Part shown: one piece after another, positions 48,525-60,925 of the stretch | Position numbering within the stretch: the first letter of the stretch is position 1 | Layout of the letters: each line of letters starts with the position of its first letter | Program-made: the position numbers and the translations under genes | Source: Pycnopodia helianthoides | Taxonomy: Eukaryota > Echinodermata > Asteroidea > Forcipulatida > Asteriidae | DNA length: 64,000 bases | Reading direction: 5' to 3' | Assembly (NCBI GenBank): GCA_032158295.1 | Contig: CM063249.1 | Coordinates: 6,959,195 to 7,023,194, forward strand | Notes under the pieces: model-generated | What the model was told of the DNA's origin: nothing | Seen by the model: the letters and a program-made list of their open reading frames with translations, nothing else | Databases searched by the model: none

Positions 48525-50325
48525 GCCTTGTGTATGGTTGCAGTTAGCTTAACATCAGTTGTGTATGGTTGTTACACTACATCACGTATGAAGCGTTGTG
48601 CATGGTTGTAGTTTCCCATTGAATTGTGTATGGTTGTTACACTACACATCGTATGAAGCCTAGTGCATGGTTGTAGTTTCCCATTAAGTTGTGTATGGTT
48701 GTTACACTACATCACGTATGAAGCGTTGTGCATGGTTGTAGTTTCCCATTGAGTTGTGTATGGTTGTTACACTACATCACGTATGAAGCATTGTGCATGG
48801 TTGTAGTTTCCCATTAAGTTGTGTATGGTTGTTACACTACACAACGTATGAAGCGTTGTGCATGGTTGTAGTTTCCCATCGTCCATGAGTTGTGTATGGT
48901 TGTTACACTACACAACGTATGAAGCGTTGTGCATGGTTGTAGTTTCCCATTGAATTGTGTATGGTTGTTACACTACATCACGTATCATGAAGCATTGTGC
49001 ATGGTTGTAGTTTCCCATTAAGTTGTGTATGGTTGTTGCACTACACAACGTATGAAGCGTTGTGCATGGTTGTAGTTTCCCATTGAATTGTGTATGGTTG
49101 TTACACTACATCACGTATGAAGCATTGTGCATGGTTGTAGTTTCCCATTAAGTTGTGTATGGTTGTTGCACTACACAACGTATGAAGCGTTGTGCATGGT
49201 TGTAGTTTCCCATTGAATTGTGTATGGTTGTTACACTACATCACGTATGAAGCATTGTGCATGGTTGTAGTTTCCCATTGAATTGTGTATGGTTGTTACA
49301 CTACATCACGTGTGAAGCATTGTGCATGGTTGTAGTTTCCCATCGTCCATGAGTTGTGTATGGTTGTTACACTACACAACGTATGAAGCGTTGTGCATGG
49401 TTGTAGTTTCCCATTGAATTGTGTATGGTTGTTACACTACATCACGTATGAAGCATTGTGCATGGTTGTAGTTTCCCATTAAGTTGTGTATGGTTGTTGC
49501 ACTACACAACGTATGAAGCGTTGTGCATGGTTGTAGTTTCCCATTGAGTTGTGTATGGTTGTTACACTACACAACGTATGAAGCATAGTGCATGGTTGTA
49601 CTTTCCCATCGTCCATGAGTTGTGTATGGTTGTTACACTACACAACGTATGAAGCCTAGTGCATGGTTGTAGTTTCCCATTGAGTTGTGTACGGTTGTTA
49701 CACTACACAACGTATGAAGCATAGTGCATGGTTGTAGTTTCCCATTGAGTTGTGTATGGTTGTTACACTACACAACGTATAAAGCGTTGTGCATGGTTGT
49801 AGTTTCCCATCGTCCATGAGTTGTGTATGGTTGTTACACTACACAACGTATGAAGCGTTGTGCATGGTTGTAGTTTCCCTTTGAGTTGTGTATGGTTGTT
49901 ACACTACACAACGTATGTAGCGTTGTGCATGGTTGTAGTTTCCCATTGAATTGTGTATGGTTGTTACACTACACAACGTATGAAGCGTTGTGCATGGTTG
50001 TAGTTTCCCATTGAGTTGTGTATGGTTGTTACACTACACAACGTATGAAGCGTTGTGCATGGTTGTAGTTTCCCATTGAATTGTGTATGGTTGTTACACT
50101 ACACAACGTATGAAGCGTTGTGCATGGTTGTAGTTTCCCTTTGAGTTGTGTATGGTTGTTACACTACACAACGTATGAAGCGTTGTGCATGGTTGTAGTT
50201 TCCCATTATTGAGTTGTGTATGGTTGTTACACTACACATCGTATGAAGCATAGTGCATGGTTGTAGTTTCCCATTGAGTTGTGTACACTACACAACGTAT
50301 GAAGCCATGTGCATGGTTGGTTGGA
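48525..50325. repeat. 65-bp dimeric satellite array
   Basis: About 27 head-to-tail units of 65 bp. Each consists of two related halves, ttgtgTATGGTTGTtacac and ttgtgCATGGTTGTagttt, joined by cactacacaacgtatgaagc and cccattgag. Several units carry the same extra cgtccatgag block, which recurs every few units as in higher-order repeats. No coding capacity. Confidence 0.95.
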
Positions 50326-50957
50326 ACAATGATTTATGGGGCCAACAATGAGGCCTAACCATGATCATGCCATGATTCACTTATGATAGCACACCACCTG
50401 GAAATACTTGAATCCCTCTTTTACTTAATACTAATACTATAGTTTTAGTTTTAGTATTTTTAAAATCTTTTTTTTAGTACATCACCACAATCACAAACTT
50501 GCCACTCTGCAAGTCCAATTGTCACAACAAAAATTAACTTAAATTAAGTCAATTGTAAACTAAAAACACATAAAACTATTGTATTTTAGTTAAATGTATT
50601 TTCAGAAGCAATAATTACTACACTGAAACTTACTAACCTACTTCATTACTCAGTAGTTTGCTGACTGATCCAGTCATTTCTTTGTTGATACTCACGGTCG
50701 TCTCTCTACAGCCCTGCCATTTTTAATTATGCACAGTCTAGTCTGGTTACACTTTCCAATGGCACGTTTTCACGCGCGTACTACGTTGTGGGGTCAGAAT
50801 TATAATAATAACATTAATATTCATGATTCTCATCATCGCTACAGAGAAAACGACACGGGTAAGAGACTAACCAAAACGCTGGCTCCAACAGCACACACGT
50901 CATTAGTACATCTGCTGAGAAACAGGGAACCAGTGGCAGCTACCATAGAACGTGCAT
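50326..50957. other. gene-free stretch
   Basis: AT-rich, no supported gene. Confidence 0.4.
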
Positions 50958-51012
50958 GGTTGTGGTTCGTGGTTTAGCTTCATATGTCTGTTTGGTTATA
51001 TATCTCGATACC
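50958..51012 (+). repeat. inverted end sequence, right partner
   Basis: Reads ggttgtggttcgtggtttag, then cttcatatgtctgtttggtt. It is the inverted counterpart of 43145-43199 at about 80% identity. The sequence just inside it (cgtgcatggttgtgg) also resembles a half-unit of the neighbouring satellite. Confidence 0.65.
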
Positions 51013-51457
51013 TTGCATGATTCTGCCAGATGTACCTTTGACCTCGCATTCCATTCAGTCGTAGTTGTCGTCATGGATATGGATATAGATATGGATGTTT
51101 GTTATACCTCGGTAACAAATTGTGAAGTTTTATTGGTCGAGAACCAATCATGTGATGTGAAACAAAAACGCATGTACCATGGCTAAGGACGCGCACAACG
51201 CATGACGCACAGGGCCAGAAGGTAACATGAGTTTTGTTTACCAGTGCATGTAGGACTACATTACCTTGATCGTACCGTTGGTCAATTTCCAGCGCTTTGT
51301 ACAAAACAACTGCGGGTTCGAGGGAACAGTGAAGAGTTGTTTTCTTTTTGAATCGTTCATCTGCTTAAGTGGTTTATACTCCGTCGTAATAATGTTTGAA
51401 GATGACAACAGAACTTCGAGAAGAGGAATAGTAATGTTACCAAAGTATAATAAAACG
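51013..51457. other. gene-free stretch
   Basis: No supported feature besides a ggatat simple repeat at 51073-51090. Confidence 0.4.
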
Positions 51458-51593
51458 ATTGTTGCACGCTGTGACGGGGTCCATGGTGTTTTGTACACCC
51501 TCGGAGGAAAAATGGCACCCTCGGTTCGCCTCGGGTGCCATTTCCCCCTCGGGTGTACAAAACACTATGGACCCCGTCACAGCGTGCAACAAT
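51458..51593. mobile_element. 136-bp near-perfect hairpin
   Basis: Two arms of about 65 bp, starting attgttgcacgctgtgacgg at both ends, differ at only a few positions and enclose almost no loop. The centre is ggcaccctcgg / cctcgggtgcc. It is probably a minimal fold-back transposon. Confidence 0.85.
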
Positions 51594-52099
51594 TGTATAA
51601 TGTACGTTAATGTACCGTGTACTGTATTCCTGTGTACAGTGTTTGTATACTACGTCTACGTACTGCCAAACATCTATTATCTGGGCTAAGTTCACTATCA
51701 AAATACAGATGTGTTGGGAAAATAATTCTGTGTATAGCTGGTCGGCTTTTAAGTTTTGTAGTTTGCACTTGCAGTTATGGAGGTCATGGAGGTGGGGGAG
51801 GTCATTGTGGTTTCTCAAGCATGGTGAGAGATGAACATCATGACTCTCCATCACTACGTGAGGCTATACATGCAAACATTAGACACACGCAGCATGCAGC
51901 AGACGATCGTTGGTGTAAGTAGTGGCTGACAAACTACATCAGTCATATCGGACCAATCATAACACAGATATATGGAATTACTATACGTCACTGCATTTCT
52001 ATCCAATGAAACCATTGGATTTTTAAGACCAGTCTATGTCTGACCAGCATCACTCAGACTCAATTAATCTTTTTTAAACATAGACGGAAACATAGCATA
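51594..52099. other. gene-free stretch
   Basis: No supported feature. Open frames on both strands are short and unrecognised. Confidence 0.4.
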
Positions 52100-52647
52100 A
52101 ACATTTTTTCTACATGGCCTTAATTACTTACCATATTATTCTCAACTTGTCATCCCAACTTCAAATCCTTTTGAAATAGACACCCAAGAGCTTAACTTTA
52201 ATCACAAGAGAAATTGTTTAGTCTGAGATACTCGATTCCATTGTTGTTTTTCCTCTTTTTTCCGGCTGGGTTTGAGAAAAGGGTAAGATTAAAAGACTTA
52301 CACATATTTTTTAGAAGTGCACCCATTGTTTATTTTGTTCTTACACAAATTTTTAAGAGAAAAACAGCATGGTTTTTAAATTAACTTCGTGAAAAGTTGC
52401 TTTATATTTCAAAACAAGTGAACAATGAAAAATTGTAGTTAAAAATGAACCTGTTTTAGATAGATTACTGAAAAGAACTGTCTCGTCTACTACTAACTAT
52501 AATCCCTCTGAAGTTTTAATACTTGTAGTCGACAATTTAAACACTCAAACGAGGCACGTTGTCAGCACCGCTGACATATTTTAATTTGTCCGTTGTCTTA
52601 ACCACATTGTACACACTGGTCAGCTCATTATGCTCGTAAGATCGTAA

Positions 52648-55600
52648 TTAGATAGATAGATAGATACATTTATTCAATGTTGCAAATAGTGTATAATACA
52701 GAGTAAAATGGTCAAAATTACTTGAAAAATATAAAAGAGATTAAAAGGTGAAACTTTAAACAAAGTGCAACATCTAGGTCCGGGGAGAAGCATAGCTTTT
52801 GTTCCCCAGCCTATGAACGGACAGACAAAAAAACAGACAGACATTAAAATACAGGACAAAACTAACAGGTGTAAGACAGAAAATAAAGCCGTTACTATTT
52901 CCACATACAAAAATTACATCAGTATCTTAGTATTCATTTAGAAAGCGAGTTTTAAGTTTTTTGGTAAAAGTTGAGAGAGTACGCAATGATTTAAAAGAGT
53001 CATCCAGACTATTCCAAAATAAAGTGCCACGCTGGACAACACCATTTTTAGACAACGTGGTTATACGAAAGTTAACATAAAGATTTTTCCTAGCAGTGCT
53101 GCGGGTATAATAGGAATGGATGTTTGAGGTTAGTGTAAAACTGGAGTTGAAACAAGCAGGTAAAAGATTATTCATATATTTATACATAAATTTTCCTAAG
53201 TTTAGATGATAAAGGTCAACGAATTTTAACAGTTTTAAATTATCAAAGAGAGGCCCAGAGTGCTCACAATAGTCAGCTTTAGAAATGACCCGAACTGCAC
53301 GTTTCTGGAGAGTGAACAGTCTGTTACATTTAGGAGTTGGACTACCCCAAGTCAAAATTGCGTAATTAAGATAAGGTAAAATAAAAGAGTTGTACAAGGT
53401 CAGTAATATGCTACAGGGAAGGAAATGTTTAAGCCGATTCATTATACCTATATTTCTAGATATTTTAGCTGTTAAAAGTGTCAATATGTTTCTTCCAAGT
53501 CAAATTTTCATCAATATGAATTCCCAGAAATTTAGTACCCTTAACCTGCTCAAGATTGGTATTATTTATTTGAGAACGTTTATACATAATTTATTTGCTA
53601 AAAGCCAAGTAGTGATTTCCCTGAGCTCAATATTAAGGTTCTGCACAGCTAAGTCTACATTTTTATCTGCATACAACAAACTTGTGTCATCAGCAAACAA
53701 ACAAAATGTATTTTTGTCTGATGTATTGCAGATGTCATTAATGTACAAGATAAATAATAAGGGACCCAGAACAGAGCCTTGAGGTACACCGCAAGTAATA
53801 GGCCGATCTGAAGATTTTACAGAATTATACAAAACGTATTGGGATCTATCACATAAGTAACTTTTTAACAAGTCGAGCGCTATTCCTCGGACACCATAAT
53901 GTTCTAATTTACGCATCAAGATATCATGGTTAACTGTATCAAATGCTTTAGATAAATCCAGAAAAATGCCAACTGAAAAATGATTTACATCTAGATCATT
54001 ATACAATTTATTAACAACAAAAGATGTAGCTAAATCAGTCGAGCGGTTACGTCTAAAGCCAAACTGAGATTCTGTCAAAAGATCATTTTTGTAGATAAAC
54101 AAAATCAATCGGGTATAAATTAACTTTTCAAATAATTTCGAAAATGTTGATAAAACAGAGATGGGTCTATAATTTCCAACATCATGCTTACAGCCTTTTT
54201 TATATATTGGTATAACCTGAGCCTTTTTTAACCCATTCTGGAAAAACTCCAGCTGCTATAGATTTATTAAAGATGTCAGTCAGCGGCTTAGCCAGGGAGT
54301 ACTTAGCCTGTTTAATAACACAGGAGTTCAATTCATCAAAACCAGATGCCTTTCCAGACTGAAACTTGTTTAGAGTGTCAACAATTTCTTCTTGTGTAAT
54401 GGGTGTCAAGAAGAGTGAATTCGAACATCTTGTACCAAGGAATGTTTCAACAGGAGTGTTACATAATGGTAGCTTGCTGGCAAGGTTACTCCCTATGTCA
54501 ACAAAGTACTTGTTAAAGGCATCAGCAATGTCTTTGCTAGCAGTAATTTTGGTTTTGTCAACAGTACAAAAATAAGTGGGGTTCAAACTTTGTTTATGCT
54601 TATTGAGTAATGAATTTATAAGTTTCCATGTACCTTTGATGTTATTTTTTTCTTGATTAAATTTACTGCACAAGTAGTTCTTCTTAGATAGTTTTATAAC
54701 AGAGTTCAGTCTATTTTTATACAAAGTATAATTAGATTTATTTTGTAAAGTATGGGTTTTAAGAAACTTCTTGTACAAGTGATTTTTCCTCCTGATAGAA
54801 TTGTATATACCCTCAGACATCCAAGGAGACTTAGATTTATCATAACGGTATTTAACATCAACCACAGGAAAATGCCTGTCATAGAGTTGTTTAACATGAG
54901 CCAAGAAATTGTTGTACATACAGTTGATATCATTCACTGACAGTATAAAATCCCAATCAGTCGCATTCAAATCACGAATAAATTTGTCAATAGTATCGTT
55001 ATCATAAACCCGCCTTTTACATTTCACATTAGTCTGTGAACTCTCTCTAAGATTATCAATAATTAAAAATACAGGTAGGTGGTCACTGATGTCAGTTATC
55101 ACAACCCCTGCAGTGTGGTTAAAATAATCATTTGTCAAGATGTTATCAATTAAAGTTGCACTATCAGTAGTAATCCTAGTAGTTTTGTTTATGGTGGGAT
55201 AAAATGACTGAGAATCAAGAATTGTCATAAAATGTTGCACAGCATTATCGGTATCAGATTGCAGCAAATTTACGTTATAATCACCCATAATATAACATTT
55301 TTTGTTCTCGGCATTTAGCCGACCTAACATTACATCCATGTCATCTGTAAAAACGTTACAGGAAACACTCGGGGTTTATACACTATTCCAATTATAACAT
55401 TAGATTTATTGGAGTGAACAAGCTCAATAAAAAATGATTCCGTTTCAGAGTTGCTAATACACAAATCATTACGTATTTTATACACAAGATCCTGTTTTAT
55501 ATAAAGAACAACCCCACCACCTCTTTTGTTTAGCCTGCATGAACCTTCTACTTTGTAATTTGGAATCTGAATCAACGGATCACAGACGTCCTCTAACCAT

Positions 55601-55820
55601 GACTCCGAGACCCCTATGATTGAAAAGCTTGTTTGCAACAACTTCAGATAATGAACAATACTTGTTATATTTGTTGGCAAACTGCGTGCATTGATATGCA
55701 GCAGTTTGCTATTAGTGTTGGAATTAAAAGTATTCATAAACTCATCTTGGTCATAATATTGACATTGGATATCCGTCGCAAATTTTTTTAATCTGGATCT
55801 ATATTATAACCCATAAAAGA
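52648..55820 (-). mobile_element. CR1/Jockey-like LINE, 5'-truncated
   Basis: A 3.2-kb non-LTR retrotransposon encoding an apurinic-type endonuclease (LLHINARSL, GVSESWLE, GDYNVNLL, ISDHLPVF), then a reverse transcriptase (LDLSKAFDTVNHDIL, CGVPQGSVLGPLLFILYIND, LFADDTSLL) and a typical C-terminus ending TRFLNEY. The reading frame changes at about 55335, 54110-54200 and 53485-53565, so the copy is dead. No ORF1 is present, and the 5' end lies just before the endonuclease. The 3' end is a short TATC repeat at 52650-52666. The Jockey/CR1 group is inferred from motif style only. Confidence 0.9.
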
Positions 55821-56497
55821 GCCGGGACCATGCCTCACGTCCTAGAGGGGGTGGTTTGGTTAGAAAGGGCGGGACAAAACTCTGCCAGCATCTTTTGTAA
55901 CGTTTGTCCAAAACAGGTGCCTCGTTCAAGAGTTTTATCAGCACATATTCCATGGCACAGTTGCAAGCCGTATACAAAAGAAACTTCCTGATACGACATC
56001 CGATGCTGCACCCCTATTTACATATAACCAACTATTGTGTCGCCCATGCCACATGAAATGATTTCCAGTCCGTCTTCACTTAGTACAATAATTTTCCTGC
56101 AAATTCTATATGTACGTAGTCTTTAATATCTACTGAGTATTTTGATATGTCAGTTATTCGTGATACTTACCCAGGTAATGTAGAACATCTGCGTGGAAAT
56201 GTTACGATTTTAATACCTAAAAGTACCGTAAAGGCAAGTGAACAAAACAAGGGGTAACAAATTCATGTGTAACAACAAACTGCTTTTAAAAGTATTTAAT
56301 CTTGTTAAACGCATAGTAGGCCTAACGACGGAACTAAAACTCTATGAACAATGCAAAAAATTGTCAATCTGAACAAAACTCTGATCTCACCTAGGGAACG
56401 TTTTGGGGAACGTTTTGGAAAACCCCGGGAACTATTTCAACAATTAAAACTCAGTTCTGTTGTGCAGGAAACGGGTTAGTCATTTGGAGGTGTGCGT

Positions 56498-56860
56498 TCA
56501 TGCTTGAAACGCTTTTAAAAGGCCATTCACCTTTTTTTGACTAGTAAGTATAACAAATCGGCAGGTTTTGAAAAAAAATACCGCCGGCATGAGGAAAGAG
56601 ACACCGTGTATACGACCTGCATTCCAAACTGCTGCTGCGTATTCAACCACTGGCCAAATGTACCCTCTATAGACTGTAAAGATTGCATCTGCGTTGAGAC
56701 AAACTTGTTTTAGTTTGCGCAGCATTACAAATTTTCTACCTTGCCTTACTTATCATATTCTCAACTTGTCCATCCCACTTCAAATCCTTGTGAAATATGA
56801 CACATACGAGTTTAACTTTGTTCACAAGAGAAATTGTTTAGTCTGAGATACTCGATTCCA
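56498..56860 (-). pseudogene. older LINE RT C-terminal fragment, copy 1
   Basis: Encodes NKVKLVCVIFHKDLKWDGQV in one frame, then LRKLKQVCLNADAIFTVYRG and VVEYAAAVWNAG in another. This is the thumb region that follows an RT core. It is broken by a stop and a frameshift, belongs to the tandem unit, and differs from the inserted LINE. Confidence 0.7.
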
Positions 56861-58517
56861 GTGTTGGTGTTGGTCTTTTTCCTCTTTTCGGCTGGGCTTG
56901 AGGAATAAAAGATCAGCAAATATTCCTCCTCTTTTCGGCTTGGTTTGAGCAACAGGGATAAACAAATATATCCCCTTACTTAAATAATTACCATTGATTC
57001 ACAAAAAGACTCATCTTTGTCAGCTTTCCCAAAAAATTAAGCATGGATTGTCAATAAACGGTTTACGTATTTCTTTTCGATATTTCAATGCAATAATATT
57101 TTGGAGTATAAAATGTGTATTGTTTTGATAACGAAAGAGTAAATATTTTACTATTTAAAAAAGACTTTAGAAGGCACCCATTGCTTATTATTTTTGTTAT
57201 TACAGCAATTTTTTAAAGAGAGAAACAACAGGATTTTAACACTTTAAAGTTAACTTCATGAAAAGTTGCTATACATTTGAATGAAAATTGTAGTTAAAAA
57301 AGAACCCGTTTTAGATAGAATATTGAAAAGATATGTCTTATCTACTTTAAATATAATCCCTCTCAGGTTTAAACACAAATAGTAAGCAGAGGCTTTGTTG
57401 ACAATTTAAACACTGAAAACGAGGCACGAATTGTCAGCACCCGCTGACACATGTTCATGTTTCCATTGTCTCACATCGTACACACTGGTCAGCTCATATG
57501 CCATAAGATCGTAAGCTGGACCAAGCCTCACGTCCTAGAGGGGGTGTCAATCATCACGGGACAGTGGTTTGGTTAAAAGGACAGGGACAAAACTCTACCG
57601 GCATCTTTTGTGCACAAAATCAGATTGTAAAGTTTTCTGTCAATTGTCAATGGATGATGAACCAAATTATGAAAATTAATTAATAAAGAAAACAAAAAAG
57701 CTTGAATTGATTTAGGCATTACCTTGATATGTAAACAACACTTAGATAACGAAACTGTTGATAACATGCAAAACAAACCCTTTGAACCCACGGGGAACAA
57801 AATTGTCAGTATGTGCTGACAACGGACCGGAGTTACGTTTGTCCAAAACAGGTGCCTCGTTTGAGAGTTTTATCAGCACATATTCCATAGCACAGTTGCG
57901 TGCCGTATCCAAAAAAAAAACTTCCTGATACGACATCCGATGCTGCACCCCTATTTACGTAACCAACCATTGTGTCGCCCATGCCACATGAAATGATTTC
58001 CAGTCCGTCTTCACTTAGTACAATAATTTTCCTGCAAATTCTATATGTACGTAGTCTTTAATATCTACTGAGTATTTTGATATGTCAGTTATTCGTGATA
58101 CTTACCCAGGTAATGTAGAACATCTGCGTGGAAATGTTACGATTTTAGTACCGTAAAGGCAAGTGAACAAAACAAGGGGTAACAAATTCATGTGTAACAA
58201 CAAACTGCTTCAAAAAGTATTTAGTCTTGTTAAACACAATGACTTTGCGAGAAATTGTCAACTTGAAAAAATTTAACCCTTTGATCTCACCTAGGGAAAG
58301 TTTTGGAGAACGTTTTTAGAAAGCCTCGGAACATATTCCACAAATTAAACTCCGGTCTGTTGTGCAGGAAACGGACTAGCCTTTTGGAGATGGGCGTTCA
58401 TGCTTGAAACCTTTATAAAACGCCATTCAACTAACAAGTATAACAAAACGGCAGGTTTGGGAAAAATTACCGCTGACATGAGGAAATAGACATGCATTCC
58501 AAACAGGTGCTGCATAT

Positions 58518-58710
58518 TCAACCACTGGCCGAACGTACCCCTTTATAGGCTGTAAAGATTGCATCTGCGTTGGGACAAACTTGTTTTAGTTTGCGCAGCA
58601 GATACATTTTTCTACCTCGCTTACTTATCATATTCTCAACTTGTCCACCCCACTTCAAATCCTTGTGAAATATGACACATAAGAGCTTAACTTTGTTCAC
58701 AAGAGAATTT
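58518..58710 (-). pseudogene. older LINE RT C-terminal fragment, copy 2
   Basis: Sister of the fragment at 56498-56860 in the second tandem unit. It reads VKLLCVIFHKDLKWGGQVEN and LRKLKQVCPNADAIFTAYKG in a single frame. Here the junction that is broken in copy 1 is open, so copy 1 acquired its break after the duplication or was never corrected. Confidence 0.7.
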
Positions 58711-58750
58711 GTTTAGTCTGAGATACTTGGTGTTGGTCTTTTGCCAAACT

Positions 58751-59324
58751 AAACCCGCATAACCAAACCCTTAGTTGAACAGAATTTGAGTTCGATATCG
58801 TTAGTCCACTCGTGCAGGGAATCAACACTTGTTGATGGGATTTGACATGTACTATTTATATGGTCTAGTTTCACTTAAGGTATAATTATCAACAGACCTC
58901 CACACCTGAATCCCAGAATTTGTACCTTCCTCCTGAGCACTATTAGTGGTTGGAGGTTTAATTTGAACAGTATTATTTTGAACTGCAAACTTTTTTTCAA
59001 TTTTGCAGCATAAAATTATTGTTATAGTCTGACAATTGCTATCAAAACAGGATTTTAAAGCAACAAATCTTTTGTTTATCGATTCCCCCCCCCAAAAAAA
59101 ATAATTAATCAATAAAAATAAATAAAAATAAATACAAATTCCGAAAACATGCTTCAGATTTTACAAATAAATCTCATATTGCAATTCAAATGTCAATTAA
59201 TTCTAGCTATTTGTTAAAACTGTAATTTTTGTGTTGTTTATAATCATCGTTAAATTTCACAAGAAACGATTAACTTTGGTTAAAACATTGATCCCTCCTC
59301 TTTTCTGCTTGGTTTGACAATGCA
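58751..59324. other. gene-free stretch
   Basis: AT-rich; AAATAA simple repeat at 59095-59137. No gene. Confidence 0.4.
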
Positions 59325-59520
59325 ATGGCACGACGCGACAATGTGACAGCCCCACACCAGCAGCATATAACTATGCGACGGCACGACCATAGGATGGCAC
59401 GACGCGACAATGGGACGCGTCGCAACGCGTCGTGACAATGTGAGGGCCCGAGTGCGACACTGCGACTGCACATCGCTGCAATGCAACGGTACACAACGCG
59501 ACTGTGCACCGTTGACGGCA
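59325..59520. repeat. CpG-rich gcacgacgcgacaatg repeat
   Basis: Imperfect units of ggcacgacgcgacaatg and gcgactgca, about 16-25 bp, much richer in CpG than the surroundings. No gene. Confidence 0.6.
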
Positions 59521-59919
59521 CAAACGGCTAAGTCCTCAACTGTGAAAGCCGTACACGTGACGTTCAAATGGCAGTAATGGAGTCGAAATTAATTTTTAAA
59601 AACTGTGGCACTTGGAAGAAATAGAAAGACCAAAGAAAGACAGAAACAATATAGTGAGCCTCCTTATTGGTCAGGAGCTAATCTGGTGCCGATACTCTTT
59701 CTTGCGAAGCATATCCATTACTTAAAGGCATGGTGTACCTTTTATAATTACTCCACAAGTTGATGACCATAAATATTGTTACAGTAGCGCCTCCTCAGTA
59801 TTAAGTGGCGGCCGCCAGTTATTAAGTGGCGGCAACCAGGTAAAAGAGAAACACTACCACGTATGGCACTAATGGGATACCGTACTTTAAAACCAGCCCT
59901 GTGGGCTTGTATAAAACTA
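59521..59919. other. gene-free stretch
   Basis: A TTAAAGGCATGGTGTACC string at 59741 resembles the tip of the family 1 MITEs. A short direct repeat (attaagtggcggc) is at 59799-59833. No gene. Confidence 0.4.
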
Positions 59920-60855
59920 GTCTATCGTTAACTCTCAAGTGCTGGAATAACAACTCTTGTGAATTTCTGGGAGATCCTCATATTGTCATCACGAGATTAA
60001 TAGTATATATGACCGAATGTTGTACCTATTTTTGTAAGTTTTCATCAACAATCTTTAAAAGCTTGGCTTTGGATTTTCTGTCCAGCTGTGCATTTGTGGT
60101 TTATTGCCTCCATACGTGCTCGCCGTACTATCACAATGTCTCCTCATACGATTGCAACAACTTCAATATGTGCAAGAAAAAATGGGGCTGGTCATTTATG
60201 CCTGTATAGAAAGCATGGAACTAAACAACGTAATTTTCGTGTTAAATTGCCGATTTCAAGGCAGTCAATGTGATGATCCTGTCAAGAAAGTGAATATTGT
60301 TATGTTGAAACTCCTGTGACAAAACTGTATGTTGTGTATTATTTATGTCCGACACGGACTGTCGTTTTCGACAGTTATGTCAACACTTCAAGTCCAACCA
60401 AACACTTTAACCAACTCTTTGCGGCCAACAAAACTAAAGGTTGGTTTTATCAGACAAAATGTTTTGTCACATACAAATAATGGGTCCGACAAAATGAGGT
60501 TCCAACAATGGTTGTCGGACCTATAAAGTGCCGTGTCGGACAAACAGATCAGGAAAGAATTAACGAACGGTTTTCTGGGTAATTCTCCCTCAATTTGTAC
60601 ATAGAGAGCATATGCATGTTCTATTGAGTATTGAGTGTTTCATCGTTGCCAATTTTCATTCTTGTACGCCGGTTTGGCAAGAGATTCTGTATCCCCCCCC
60701 CCCCACGGCAAAATAGTGTGTATAAAATAATTGGTGTCAAGTAATGAACCACAAGGGAAACTGACAGGGTAAATTAACGGTTGCATGGCTTCTGACTGGC
60801 TTCTGACTGGCACCCCCGAACAAAGATATTGACAAAATAGGGAGACCGCCAACAT
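59920..60855. repeat. direct duplication, copy 1
   Basis: It shares with 61165-61860 the start (actagtctat.gttaactctc), the middle (aaggcttggctt-like block) and the end (catcgttgccaattttcat, then gtacgccggttt). Copy 1 carries an extra block at about 60120-60560 containing four short gtcggac/tccgaca motifs. Confidence 0.7.
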
Positions 60856-60857
60856 AG

Positions 60858-60925
60858 GGCCAGATAGCTCAGTTGGTAGAGCGCCGGTACGTTAATCCGG
60901 AGGGCGTTGGTTCAAATAATTGGTG
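60858..60925 (+). tRNA. tRNA-Asn-like pseudogene or SINE head
   Basis: The A box (tagctcagttggtagagcg), a five-pair anticodon stem around loop acgttaa (anticodon GTT, Asn) and a T-arm start (gttggttcaaat) are readable. The T-stem is not closed and the 3' acceptor strand is absent. So this is not a functional tRNA but a pseudogene or the head of a truncated SINE. Confidence 0.6.

Larger units (their letters stand above)
52100..58750. repeat. tandem duplication (about 2.1 units)
   Basis: Unit 1 is 52100-52647 plus 55821-56740, split by a LINE. Unit 2 is 56741-58620. A third copy is only begun, 58620-58750. Marker strings present in each full unit are cttatcatattctcaacttg, gtacacactggtcagctcat, cctcacgtcctagaggggg, tgatacgacatccgatgctg and ctgtaaagattgcatctgcg. 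Unit 2 has about 290 bp (57550-57835) that unit 1 lacks. The unit itself carries an old LINE C-terminal fragment. Confidence 0.85.

Noticed and set aside
48525..50325. Possible CRISPR-like array
   Set aside because: Units are contiguous with no unique spacers, and the genome is eukaryotic; it is a satellite.
59901..60319. Overlapping plus-strand frames of 60-100 codons
   Set aside because: They lie in a duplicated non-coding repeat and are not preserved in its sister copy at 61.2 kb.
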